A stretch of DNA of 64,000 nt from Synechococcus sp. JA-3-3Ab. GTDB lineage: Bacteria > Cyanobacteriota > Cyanobacteriia > Thermostichales > Thermostichaceae. Positions within the stretch are counted from its first letter, which is position 1, and every line of letters starts with the position of its first letter. The notes beneath the pieces were generated by a model. It saw only the letters and a list, made by a program, of their open reading frames with translations, ran no database searches and was not told where the DNA came from. Of the stretch, positions 27,872-37,286 are shown in pieces. Position numbers and translations under genes: made by a program. The stretch is taken from assembly GCF_000013205.1 (NCBI RefSeq), contig NC_007775.1, positions 1,174,501-1,238,500 on the forward strand, written 5' to 3'.

Positions 27872-28558
27872 ATGCCCCCCTCTCCCCTGCCGGAAACGCC
27901 CGGATCCCTGCCCACCTCGGCCCCCGAGCCGGAAGCCGAACAAAACCGGCGACACCGCCAAAGGATGCAACGCCGCCAGCAGATCCAGCGGCAGCGCCTG
28001 GCGAGCATGCGCGACGACAAGGGCTTGGTGATCATCTATACGGGGCAGGGCAAGGGCAAGAGCACAGCGGCCTTCGGCACCCTCTTCCGTGCCCTCGGCC
28101 AAGGGTTATCGGTGGGGGTGGTGCAATTTATCAAGGGGGCCTGGGATCCGGGCGAAGCCAAATTGTTGCGCAAGTTGGCCGCCCATCCCGAGCTGGAGCT
28201 GGGGAAAATTGCCTTTTACGCCATGGGGGAGGGCTTTACCTGGGAAACTCAGGATCGGGAGCGGGATATCGCCCACGCGCAGGCGGCCTGGGAAAAGGGG
28301 CGGGAGCTGTTCAGCAGCGGCGAGTACCACCTGGTGCTCCTCGATGAGATCAATGTTGCCCTCAAGCTGGGGTATCTCTCCCTGGAGCAGGTGTTGGCCG
28401 GCCTGGCCGAGAAACCGGAGCGAGTGCACGTGATCCTAACTGGGCGGGGCGCGCCGGCAGGCCTGATCGAGCGGGCCGACTTGGTTACCGAGATGACCTT
28501 GATCAAGCATCCCTTTCGCGACCAAGGGATCAAAGCGCAAATCGGCATCGAGTTCTAG
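27872..28558 (+). CDS. cobO: Cob(I)yrinic acid a,c-diamide adenosyltransferase
   Basis: CobO (BtuR type) transfers the adenosyl group of ATP to the corrin cobalt. After a basic 45-residue leader the P-loop GLVIIYTGQGKGKSTAAFG appears. The Walker B-like VLLDEINVALKLGYLS and the terminal VILTGRGAPAGLIERADLVT follow. Length 228 residues. It is 17 bases from cobB on the same strand, forming a corrin-modification pair. I found no cobalamin riboswitch upstream. Confidence 0.93.
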   Translation: MPPSPLPETPGSLPTSAPEPEAEQNRRHRQRMQRRQQIQRQRLASMRDDKGLVIIYTGQGKGKSTAAFGTLFRALGQGLSVGVVQFIKGAWDPGEAKLLRKLAAHPELELGKIAFYAMGEGFTWETQDRERDIAHAQAAWEKGRELFSSGEYHLVLLDEINVALKLGYLSLEQVLAGLAEKPERVHVILTGRGAPAGLIERADLVTEMTLIKHPFRDQGIKAQIGIEF

Positions 28559-28575
28559 TCCTTGGGTGGGGCAAG

Positions 28576-29982
28576 ATGGCCATTCTGCTGGCGGCAGCCA
28601 CAAGCGGCAGCGGCAAGACCACCGTCACGTTGGCTCTGTTGGCCGCCCTGCGGCGGCGGGGCCTGCGCATCCAGCCCTTCAAGGTGGGGCCTGACTACAT
28701 CGATCCCCTGTTCCACACGGCGGTGAGCGGGATCCCCTGTCGTAACTTGGATCCCTTTTTAACCGATGAGAACTTTGTGCAGCGCTGCTTTCGCCACCAC
28801 TGCCAGGGCAAAGATGGGGCAATTGTAGAGGGGGTGATGGGCCTCTTCGATGGGCGGGCGCCCGCATCCCCGCCAGATCCCACGAGCAGAACGGAGCCCT
28901 TTTTTGCCAGCAGCGCCCATGTGGCCCGCCTGCTGGGGATCCCCGTGGTGCTGGTCATCGACGGCAGCGGCATGGGAATGACAGTGGCCGCTTTGCTCTA
29001 CGGCCTGAGCCGCTTCGATCCCGGCCTGGCCATCGCCGGCGTCATTTTCAACCAGGTGGCCTCGGAGCGGCACGGCCAGATTTTACAGCAAGCGGCGGCA
29101 GCGGTAGGGATCCCGGTTTTGGGCCAATTGCCCCGCCGTGAGGATCTGCGCCTGCCCAGCCGCCACCTGGGGCTGGTGCCCGTCTCAGAGCTGGATCACT
29201 TCCCCCACTGGCAGGAGGCCTGGGCCGACCTGGCCGAGCAGCACCTGAATTGGGACAAGCTGCTGCCGCTGATTCGAACGCTTCCCCCGGCAGCAGGAGA
29301 GCTATGGCCAGGGATCCCCTCTCTCGCGGAAAGGACTCCGTCCCGCCACCGTGAACGGGTTCGGGTAGGGGTGGCCCAAGACGCCGCCTTTAACTTCTAC
29401 TACGCCGACAACTTGGACTTGCTGCGGGCCTGTGGCGCCGAGCTGCTGGCGTACTCTCCCCTGCAGGTGGGGCTGTGGCCGCCGGATCCCTGCGACGGCC
29501 TGCTCTTGGGGGGCGGGTTCCCAGAACTGTTTGCCGCCACCCTCTCTGAGAAAATAGCCCGACAGCCACCGCCGCCCGCCCACCCACCCCTGTATGCCGA
29601 ATGCGGCGGACTGATGGTGCTGGGACGATCTCTCACCGATTTGCAGGGAAAGACCTACCCCATGGCCGGGCTGCTGCCCATCACGGTGGACATGGGCAGC
29701 CGGCTGTGTCTGGGCTACCGCGAGGCCACTGTTTTGCGCCCCACCCTGCTGGTCGAGGCCGGGAATCGCCTACGCGGGCACGAATTTCACCGCTCCCGCA
29801 GCACCCCCACCTCCCCCAGCCCAATCTACAGCTGGGGATCCCCGCCCCACCGGGAAGGCTGGGCCGGCCAGCGCCTGCACGCCTCCTATCTGCACCTTCA
29901 CTGGGGATCCCGTCCCGATCTGGCAGTGCGGCTACTCCAGAATTTCTTAAGAATTGCTCAAGGCGCTCCTGATCCCGCTTAA
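28576..29982 (+). CDS. cobB: Cobyrinic acid a,c-diamide synthase
   Basis: CobB (CbiA family) amidates the a and c side chains of cobyrinic acid with glutamine and ATP. The N-terminal dethiobiotin-synthetase-like domain has AATSGSGKTTVTLALLAALR and PFKVGPDYIDPLFHT. The C-terminal class I amidotransferase-like domain has LLLGGGFPELFA and the nucleophile Cys in YAECGGLMVLG. The 468-residue length is normal. It follows cobO closely, and a hairpin follows its stop. Confidence 0.94.
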   Translation: MAILLAAATSGSGKTTVTLALLAALRRRGLRIQPFKVGPDYIDPLFHTAVSGIPCRNLDPFLTDENFVQRCFRHHCQGKDGAIVEGVMGLFDGRAPASPPDPTSRTEPFFASSAHVARLLGIPVVLVIDGSGMGMTVAALLYGLSRFDPGLAIAGVIFNQVASERHGQILQQAAAAVGIPVLGQLPRREDLRLPSRHLGLVPVSELDHFPHWQEAWADLAEQHLNWDKLLPLIRTLPPAAGELWPGIPSLAERTPSRHRERVRVGVAQDAAFNFYYADNLDLLRACGAELLAYSPLQVGLWPPDPCDGLLLGGGFPELFAATLSEKIARQPPPPAHPPLYAECGGLMVLGRSLTDLQGKTYPMAGLLPITVDMGSRLCLGYREATVLRPTLLVEAGNRLRGHEFHRSRSTPTSPSPIYSWGSPPHREGWAGQRLHASYLHLHWGSRPDLAVRLLQNFLRIAQGAPDPA

Positions 29983-29985
29983 AAT

Positions 29986-30038
29986 AAAGCGGCGATGCAG
30001 CCCCAGTCTCCCGTTGCTGCGTCCGCCTTAGCCGCTTT
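29986..30038 (+). terminator. Long hairpin after cobB
   Basis: AAAGCGGC (29986-29993) pairs with GCCGCTTT (30031-30038), and GATGCAGC (29994-30001) with GCTGCGTC (30016-30023), with one G-T pair, leaving a 14-base loop and a 7-base bulge. It begins 4 bases after the cobB stop. There are only three T residues after the stem, so termination would be weak; it may instead protect the transcript 3-prime end. Confidence 0.5.
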
Positions 30039-30727
30039 CCGGCAATTGTCTAAAAAAGCTGCCGCCCTGCTCTGGAAGCAGATTCAAAGCAGATCAGTGA
30101 AAAGATCGCCATTCAGGGTTCAAAATCCGCTCCGATAGCAGGCTTCAGCGATCCCCAACTGCTTTGAGACTCTTTGAGCAATCAGTCTCCCTTCTTCCCA
30201 ATCCCCAGGCCACAGCATCGAGTGTTTCCCTCTAGTTATCCGTGATATTCCTCAGCCTTTTCCCACCACAATTCCTCGGGAACCTACCCTACCTCCATCC
30301 GTCTGTAAGACCTAGCCCACTTGACCTCGCAAACGGGTCAACCCTTTCTAGACGTGCCACAATCGTCCTGGCCAAAGGGTGGGCAAAATCTTCACCGATA
30401 AAGCACTTCGGGATCAAGGCCCAAGCCCCGCCAAAGGAAAACTGACCGGTTCTCGGCAGGGATCGGATCCCAGCGGGCAAGAGTTTTGAATTAGGGTAAA
30501 CTTTAATGTCTGTTCTGAGAGGAGTGTTAAATACAACATCCTCCTGCCTTAGACTTTGCCTAGCATGCTATTTGGCCTTCAGTAGTCTTGCTTAGTCTCT
30601 GGAGAGATGCTAAACGGATCCCTTTCTTGAGGATTTGTCGATCGTTATGCTAGATATGACTCTAAGTGACTAGGCATAAATTACTAGAACGCGCCCCGAT
30701 GGGCCAACTCGCTATGGGAGGAGTGTG
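30039..30727. other. Long intergenic region before the DUF1815 gene
   Basis: About 690 bases without a convincing gene. A 67-codon open frame at 30242-30445 has no recognisable coding character. The last 100 bases are AT-richer, with TTGAGG near 30627 and TATGCT near 30647, a possible promoter. A strong GGAGGAG ribosome site lies just before the gene at 30728. A small RNA in the first part cannot be excluded. Confidence 0.4.
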
Positions 30728-31075
30728 ATGTTCGCACGGTTGGCGGAACAATACCGCAGCTACGTTCAAGACCTGGTGATGAGTTTGCAGGCTCTGGCCA
30801 TTGTTTTGGAGAAGCGGGGCTACCCGGCTTCTTGCTACACCTGCGGCACCTCATTTGAGAGCGCCTCCTTCATGGTCAGCTTACGGGAGGGGCACTTGAT
30901 TCGCTTTTTGGTTTCCGAATGCTCCATCAGTTGGACGGAGATGCGGGATGACCGGGAGCTAATGAAGTTAGAAGGGGCAGAAGCCATTCGCCAACTCCAG
31001 GATCTGGCAGAGCTGATCAAAGACGATCTGGTTGCTGCTGCCGCGCCGGCAGAAGCTCTAGCTGCCAGCAGTTGA
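30728..31075 (+). CDS. DUF1815 family protein
   Basis: A 115-residue cyanobacteria-specific protein. The sequence FARLAEQYRSYVQDLVMSLQ at the N-terminus and LEKRGYPASCYTCG identify DUF1815. It contains one CysxxCys pair, and its C-terminus is Ala-rich. The ATG follows a strong GGAGGAG site at good spacing. No function is established that I can name. Confidence 0.8.
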   Translation: MFARLAEQYRSYVQDLVMSLQALAIVLEKRGYPASCYTCGTSFESASFMVSLREGHLIRFLVSECSISWTEMRDDRELMKLEGAEAIRQLQDLAELIKDDLVAAAAPAEALAASS

Positions 31076-31193
31076 TTCCCATGCAGTTGGATGAGAAGCC
31101 TAGCCTACGGCCCTTTGGGCCTAGCCGAAGCTAAGCTAGACTCAAGGCGCCTCCCGAGCACTTTCCCCCTCCAACACTTGTCACCGGCCTTCA

Positions 31194-31266
31194 TACCCCC
31201 AAGGGGATTCGAACCCCTGTCGCATCCGTGAAAGGGATGTGTCCTAGGCCTCTAGACGATGGGGGC
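31194..31266 (-). tRNA. tRNA-Glu (UUC)
   Basis: On the minus strand a 73-base cloverleaf begins GCCCCCATCGTCTAGAGGCC. The anticodon loop CTTTCAC carries TTC, the T arm is AGGGGTTCGAATCCCCT, and the acceptor 3-prime strand TGGGGGT is followed by discriminator A. The first acceptor pair is G-U. CCA is not encoded. Confidence 0.95.
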
Positions 31267-31338
31267 ATCCCAGAAATGACGCGATTCTGATTGTAAAGAG
31301 AGAGGTGTAATTTTGTCAACTTAAACTTATGTCCTCTC

Positions 31339-31449
31339 TTAGTCGGCGTCTCCCGAGTCCCGTTCTGCCAAGTTCAGGATCAAAATCCCCAGCAGAGCCA
31401 GGCCCAGCAAGCCGGCAATCACGAGGGGTTCATCCGGGATCACATCCAT
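31339..31449 (-). CDS. 36-residue single-helix membrane peptide
   Basis: A small open frame from ATG 31449 to TAA at 31339. The product starts MDVIPDEPLVIAGLLG, is hydrophobic up to about residue 26, and ends with a charged tail LAERDSGDAD. A GAGG site lies 6 bases before the start. Its size and single helix resemble the small subunits of photosynthetic complexes, but it does not match any I know (PetG, PetN, PsaM, PsbI, PsbJ, PsbT). It is in the gap between tRNA-Glu and clpP. Confidence 0.45.
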   Translation of the reverse strand: MDVIPDEPLVIAGLLGLALLGILILNLAERDSGDAD

Positions 31450-31592
31450 GCTAGGCCTCAAGCTGTCAACTTTACAGGCTGCTGGCTCCGAGCAACGCAG
31501 CACAGCCTCAGGGCGGCAAACCGTCCTAGGCGGAGCAGCCGTCCAGTGGCTTACACTACACTAAAAAGTAACAACCCATCGCTTGGACTGGC

Positions 31593-32195
31593 ATGATTCC
31601 CACCGTTATTGAGCAATCTGCACGCGGCGAGCGCGCCTTTGATATCTACTCGCGTCTATTGCGGGATCGGATCATCTTCTTGGGCACCCAGGTGGACGAC
31701 GACATTGCCAACCTGATCGTGGCCCAGATGCTCTACCTGGAATCTGAAGACCCCGAGAAAGATATTTACCTCTACATCAACTCTCCCGGCGGCTCCGTCT
31801 ATGCCGGTATGGCCATCTACGACACCATGCAGCACATTCAGCCGGATGTCTCCACCATCTGCATTGGCTTGGCCGCCAGCATGGGAGCCTTTTTGCTGGC
31901 AGGAGGTGCCAAAGGCAAACGCATTGCCCTTCCCCACGCCCGCATCATGATTCACCAACCCCTCGGTGGAGCCCAGGGGCCAGCCACCGATATCGAGATT
32001 CAGGCTAAAGAGATCCTCTTTATCAAAAACAGTCTCAACAGCCTGCTGGCCTACCACACTGGCCAGCCCCTGGAGCGCATCGAGCGCGATACCGACCGCG
32101 ACAACTTTATGACTCCAGAGCAGGCCAAAGAATACGGCCTCATCGACCAGGTGATCACCAGGAGACCCCAACCATCCTTGGCCGCCGTTTCTTAG
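31593..32195 (+). CDS. clpP: ATP-dependent Clp protease proteolytic subunit
   Basis: ClpP is the tetradecameric serine protease that degrades substrates unfolded by ClpA/C/X. The 200-residue product has the catalytic Ser in [14 protein letters not shown], His in [11 protein letters not shown] and Asp in [10 protein letters not shown]. The N-terminus has [17 protein letters not shown], and the Gly-rich [19 protein letters not shown] loop is intact. Cyanobacteria have several clpP paralogues; which one this is cannot be read here. Confidence 0.96.
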
Positions 32196-32225
32196 CCCCT
32201 CTGGCCGCTGCAGACAAACCCACCC

Positions 32226-32256
32226 AGCTCCCTTCTCAAGGGAGCTTTTGCCTTTT
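32226..32256 (+). terminator. Rho-independent terminator of clpP
   Basis: AGCTCCCTT (32226-32234) and AAGGGAGCT (32238-32246) form a perfect 9-pair stem with a 3-base loop, followed by TTTGCCTTTT. It begins 30 bases after the clpP stop. Confidence 0.85.
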
Positions 32257-32420
32257 CCAGGGATCCCACCCAGGGATATTAAGAAAGCCAAAGAAATCTA
32301 TATTTTCGGCGCCAACCAAGGGGGCTTACTTTAATCAAACTAATCGAACTCATAAAGAAAGTAACGATCAGCCTGTCTTTGCGGATGATAGCTTAGGATT
32401 AAACCAATGTAGGCTTGTGT

Positions 32421-32452
32421 TTGTCAAAGTTCTAGCCTAGACAGTGTATAGA
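32421..32452 (+). promoter_or_regulatory. Probable rbcL promoter
   Basis: TTGTCA at 32421-32426 and TGTATA at 32445-32450 are 18 bases apart, a fair sigma-70 pair; TATAGA at 32447 is an alternative minus-10. The transcript would have a leader of about 245 bases before the rbcL start. Confidence 0.5.
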
Positions 32453-32462
32453 AATCTCGCCA

Positions 32463-32663
32463 CTGGATTTCCAAAATCCAGGCGGTTGAGGCTAGCGATT
32501 GGCAGCGCTTGAAAAGGAGGGTTTAGGACTTTACATCCGCTTGGATGAAGACTGTCTCGAAGCCCAAGTAGGGCCTCACAGTTGTGAGGCGAGTTCATTC
32601 ACGAAAACTCGGTGGTCTGTGGTTTTGGCCCTGAGTTTTGCCTCTTGATTGCATCCGTGAATG
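32463..32663 (+). promoter_or_regulatory. Structured leader of the RuBisCO operon
   Basis: Three inverted repeats lie between the probable promoter and rbcL. CTGGATTT/AAATCCAG at 32463-32481 has a 3-base loop. GCCTCAC/GTGAGGC at 32573-32590 has a 4-base loop. CATTCACG (32596-32603) pairs with CGTGAATG (32656-32663) around a 52-base loop. No known riboswitch family is recognised. The elements could influence message stability or act as regulator sites. Confidence 0.5.
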
Positions 32664-32691
32664 GCATTTTCTGGTTTTGTGATTCGTTTAG

Positions 32692-34128
<1,437 letters not shown>

Positions 34129-34198
34129 AGATCTGCCGGGGGCAAGGGATCCCCAGAGTTCTCTTGCCCCGCTGCTTCGGCTTACCCCTGGACTGGCC

Positions 34199-34606
34199 AT
34201 GGATCTGAAACAGATCGCCAAAGATACGGCCAAAACCTTGATCAGCTACCTGACCTATCAGGCAATGCGCACGGTGCTGGCCCAACTGAGCGAGACGGAT
34301 CCTCCCAGGGCCCTGTGGCTGCAGCAGTTCTCGGCTCGGCAAAACCTTCAGGAGGGGGAAACCTACCTGCGGGCTTTGCTGGCAGAGCGTCCTGACCTGG
34401 CCTATCGCATCATGACCGTTCGCGAGCACATTGCGGCGGAGGTGGTGGACTACTTGCCGGAGATGGCCAAGACCGGCATCCAGCAAGCCAACATGGAACA
34501 CCGCCGTAGCCACCTGGAACGGCTTACCTCAGCAGCGGGATCCCCGCTGGCCACGCACCCGGAAGCGGGATCCCCTCTTCAGAACCCTACACCTGAAACG
34601 GAGTAA
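34199..34606 (+). CDS. rbcX: RuBisCO assembly chaperone RbcX
   Basis: RbcX dimers bind the RbcL C-terminal EIKFEF motif, which is present in this RbcL, and assist L8 core assembly. The 135-residue product starts [20 protein letters not shown] and has [17 protein letters not shown]. The helical core ends near residue 110; the Pro/Ser-rich tail is variable in the family. Gaps are 70 bases from rbcL and 8 from rbcS. Confidence 0.94.
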   Translation: MDLKQIAKDTAKTLISYLTYQAMRTVLAQLSETDPPRALWLQQFSARQNLQEGETYLRALLAERPDLAYRIMTVREHIAAEVVDYLPEMAKTGIQQANMEHRRSHLERLTSAAGSPLATHPEAGSPLQNPTPETE

Positions 34607-34614
34607 CTTCAGTC

Positions 34615-34947
34615 ATGCAAACCTTGCCGAAAGAGCGCCGCTACGAAACTTTTTCCTACTTGCCTCCGATGACGGATCTGCAGATCCTCAAGCAGGTGCA
34701 GTATATCTTGGATCAAGGCTACATTCCTGCCATCGAATTCAACGAGTCTTCGCAGCCCACCGACCACTACTGGACGCTGTGGAAATTGCCCCTGTTCAGC
34801 GCCACTTCTCCCCAGGAGGTGCTGACCGAGGTACAGGCCTGCCGCAGCGCCTACCCCAATTGCTTCATCCGTGTGGTGGGTTTCGACAACATTAAGCAGT
34901 GCCAGGTGCTCAGCTTCTTGGTTTACAAGCCCAGCGGCCTGCGCTAG
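34615..34947 (+). CDS. rbcS: RuBisCO small subunit
   Basis: RbcS completes the L8S8 enzyme. The 110-residue product starts [20 protein letters not shown] and has [20 protein letters not shown] and [20 protein letters not shown]. It is the last gene of the operon and is followed by a strong terminator. Confidence 0.97.
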   Translation: MQTLPKERRYETFSYLPPMTDLQILKQVQYILDQGYIPAIEFNESSQPTDHYWTLWKLPLFSATSPQEVLTEVQACRSAYPNCFIRVVGFDNIKQCQVLSFLVYKPSGLR

Positions 34948-34990
34948 GAGAGGTCCAGAGCAATCGGTCTAGTTCCCAGCCAATCGGCGC

Positions 34991-35024
34991 AGAGGGAGAG
35001 CTTCTCCCTCTTTATTTATTTCTT
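34991..35024 (+). terminator. Rho-independent terminator of rbcLXS
   Basis: AGAGGGAGA (34991-34999) and TCTCCCTCT (35003-35011) form a 9-pair stem with a 3-base loop, followed directly by TTATTTATTTCTT. It begins about 43 bases after the rbcS stop. Confidence 0.88.
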
Positions 35025-35136
35025 GCTTTGCATAGCCATTCCCAATGGCAACGGCGCCATTCTCAATCTCAAAAATACAGTCATTTCAAACAGCAACGAA
35101 ACGGTTCTTTGCCTCGTTATTGCTACGCAACGCTCT

Positions 35137-35177
35137 AACTCCCCTCTCCCAGAGGGAGAAGGGCTGGGGGTGAGGGC
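35137..35177. repeat. Dispersed palindromic repeat, copy 1
   Basis: CCCCTCTCCC, a short spacer, then GGGAGAAGGGCTGGGGGTGA. Related copies occur at 42914-42950, 53313-53334 and 56675-56708. The hairpin part is imperfect here. It lies between the rbc terminator and the 3-prime end of the DUF92 gene. Confidence 0.75.
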
Positions 35178-35204
35178 AGCGGCGCGGAGCGCTTGGGCAT
35201 CTTT

Positions 35205-35963
35205 TTAGGATCCGATCCCCAAAAGCGCCCCCAGACCCACTGCTAAAAGAGCTGCTAGGGTCGTTTGAATGCCGTTCACCACTTCATTGCTCATCCAAGC
35301 CAAGCGAGGCTGCAACACCACCCCCATCCAGCTTTCTGCCAAAGTGGCCAGGATCCCGGCCAGCCAGCAGATTCCCAACCATAGGAGATTCCCTCCCACC
35401 CATTCTCCGCCAATGCCCCAGGCCAAGGCGGCCATCCCTCCTGCTGCCGCCACCCCCGCCAGGGATCCCTCCAGGCTGACGGCTCCCTCAGTGCCTGCTG
35501 GCACCGGCTGCAAGGTGGTGATCAAAAAGGTCTGACGTCCGTAGGCTTTTCCCACCTCGCTGCTGACGGTATCGGCCAACTTGGCGGCGAAGCTGGCGCT
35601 ATACCCCAACCACCAGAGGGGATGGGCAAAAAGCGCATATCCCACCGCACAGGCAGCTCCCGTCAGGGCAGATCCCCAGACATTTTCCGGCCCTCGCGCC
35701 CCCTCTCGCTTTTCGGCGATCCCCTGGGCCTGCTTGCGGCGGATCCCCAGCTTGGTTACGGCGGTGCCGACTAAAAAATAGGCGGCTACGACCAGGTAAC
35801 CCCGCCCTCCCAGGCCCCCCCACACCAACAGGCCCAGCAGGCCCGCATGGAGAACCCCAGCTCGCGTCAGCGCCTTCTGGGGGCTCAGCAGGGCCAGCGC
35901 CACCAAGGCCAGATTGAGCCAGAGCGCCACCCCCCACTGACTCAGCAGCCACGCCTGACCCAT
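35205..35963 (-). CDS. DUF92 membrane protein, VTE6-like phytyl-phosphate kinase candidate
   Basis: A 252-residue polytopic membrane protein with about six helices. The sequence TKLGIRRKQAQGIAEKREGA followed by GPENVWGSALTGAACAVGYA and KLADTVSSEVGKAYGRQTFL identifies the DUF92/TIGR00297 family. The plant member VTE6 converts phytyl phosphate to phytyl diphosphate for tocopherol and phylloquinone synthesis, and a cyanobacterial homologue is reported to do the same; activity here is inferred from family. The start is the ATG at 35963. A longer open frame would run through tRNA-Ser and is rejected. Confidence 0.85.
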   Translation of the reverse strand: MGQAWLLSQWGVALWLNLALVALALLSPQKALTRAGVLHAGLLGLLVWGGLGGRGYLVVAAYFLVGTAVTKLGIRRKQAQGIAEKREGARGPENVWGSALTGAACAVGYALFAHPLWWLGYSASFAAKLADTVSSEVGKAYGRQTFLITTLQPVPAGTEGAVSLEGSLAGVAAAGGMAALAWGIGGEWVGGNLLWLGICWLAGILATLAESWMGVVLQPRLAWMSNEVVNGIQTTLAALLAVGLGALLGIGS

Positions 35964-36011
35964 GAGTGCCCTCCACCACCGGCAAGGGCGGCTAGGAACT
36001 GGCCACAACAA

Positions 36012-36102
36012 CGGAGAGGGAGGGATTCGAACCCTCGACGGAGCTTTTGGGCCCCGTAACTTCTTAGCAGGAAGCCGCTTTCGACCACTCAGCCACCTCT
36101 CC
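36012..36102 (-). tRNA. tRNA-Ser (GCU)
   Basis: On the minus strand a 91-base class II tRNA begins GGAGAGGTGGCTGAGTGGTC. It has anticodon GCT in CTGCTAA, a long variable arm (GGGGCCCAAAAGCTCC), a T arm GAGGGTTCGAATCCCTC, and acceptor CCTCTCC with discriminator G. CCA is not encoded. Confidence 0.95.
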
Positions 36103-36208
36103 AGAGCGGCAGAGACCTCAGCAAGCTGGGATCCAGCCGCCGGTTCACCTATTGTAGAAGATGGGATCCCACCCGGCAACTGTTCTCGAGCGGGATCCCT
36201 GCTGCAGC

Positions 36209-36760
36209 TCAGTTCACCACCTGCACATAGATATCGAAGCTGCCGCTGTTGTCGCCGTAGCTGCCCTTGGCGTCATTGACGTTGAAGGCGATATCCAAGT
36301 TGGGATCCAGATCCACCTCTTGCGGCTGCTCCGGCGAGGATTCCCAGACCTGCCGGGCCACCAACCGGGCGTTGGGCTGGAACAGCACCAGGCCGTAGCG
36401 GCAAAGACCGGGGTAGCGCCACTCCGAAGGCGTGGGGATCCCTTTGCCGAGAGGAGAGCGGATGCTGGTGGAGAAAGAAAAGCCATAGCGCCAAGCCACA
36501 TTTTTCACAAAAAAGCGAATGCGGCTGGCCCGCAGCGGCTGCCCCTGCCAGTGCAGGATGTTGCCCGGTTCTTGGTTGACCCGCAGGCCGTAAAAGGCGA
36601 TCCAGCCCTGCAAGTTCTCCTCTTGGGGTTGGGTGCCCTCGATCGCTGCGGCTTGGCTCCAGTCTAAGTCGCTGCCATCGCAGGTAATCTCTGGCGGGAC
36701 TTGCGTCAAATCCATTTGTGGCAGCCCTGACGTAGCGGGTGTAGCCGATTGGGTAAACAT
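36209..36760 (-). CDS. Unknown protein with a lectin-like C-terminal motif
   Basis: A 183-residue soluble protein without signal peptide or transmembrane helix. The C-terminal DIAFNVNDAKGSYGDNSGSF resembles the calcium-binding Asn-Asp / Asp-Asn-x-Gly-x-Phe ending of PA-IL-like and related beta-sandwich carbohydrate-binding proteins. The middle (WRYGFSFSTSIRSPLGKGIP) is not recognised. The lectin link is weak. The gene is alone on the minus strand between tRNA-Ser and a doubtful ORF. Confidence 0.55.
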   Translation of the reverse strand: MFTQSATPATSGLPQMDLTQVPPEITCDGSDLDWSQAAAIEGTQPQEENLQGWIAFYGLRVNQEPGNILHWQGQPLRASRIRFFVKNVAWRYGFSFSTSIRSPLGKGIPTPSEWRYPGLCRYGLVLFQPNARLVARQVWESSPEQPQEVDLDPNLDIAFNVNDAKGSYGDNSGSFDIYVQVVN

Positions 36761-36859
36761 CTATCTCTCCTTTTCTTCAAAATGACTCCAGAAGTGAGAA
36801 GCTGTAAAGAGCTTACAGGGATCCCAAAAATGAGCCGGGGAAAGGTTTTAAAGACAAAC

Positions 36860-37231
36860 CTATTCCTCTCCCTGCTGCTGGATGGAGAATCTCAGATGAA
36901 CTGTGACATCGGGGCTGAGAACCTCAGGCTCTTCCTCGATCGGGCAAGAGATTAAGGTCTCAAGCTCTTTGTAATAGGTCAACTTTACTTGATGGATGGC
37001 GGCTATTCCCAGAGAAATAGACCTTTGCAATACTTTTTTAGGGAACCATAGGGAGTTGCTAATTCCCTGTGACTCGGCTGCGAATGAAGGCCAGAACCCA
37101 AATCCAGGTTTGCTGCAGATTTTCCAGAAGCTTGTATTTTGGAACACATTAATGGTGTAATCCCCTGTTAAGCACTCTTGCGCTCGTTTGGTCTCTGCAG
37201 CAGCTTTCCGCAACCCGGAGCGCTTTGACAA
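36860..37231 (-). CDS. Doubtful ORF, possibly a gene remnant
   Basis: A 123-codon frame beginning with a TTG and lower in GC than its surroundings. The last 60 residues look protein-like (SISLGIAAIHQVKLTYYKEL, then CPIEEEPEVLSPDVTVHLRF), while the first half is Cys/Phe-rich and unconvincing. It may be the tail of a decayed gene. No family is recognised. Confidence 0.3.
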   Translation of the reverse strand: MSKRSGLRKAAAETKRAQECLTGDYTINVFQNTSFWKICSKPGFGFWPSFAAESQGISNSLWFPKKVLQRSISLGIAAIHQVKLTYYKELETLISCPIEEEPEVLSPDVTVHLRFSIQQQGEE

Positions 37232-37286
37232 CCGTTTTTGATAAGATCACCATTGCAAGTCTCGCGGGGTGCCCGGCGCCCACGGC

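Noticed and set aside
30242-30445. 67-codon open frame in the intergenic region
   Set aside because: No ribosome site, no recognisable sequence and poor coding character.
35964-36179. N-terminal extension of the DUF92 protein
   Set aside because: The longer open frame reads through tRNA-Ser; homologues start at the ATG at 35963.
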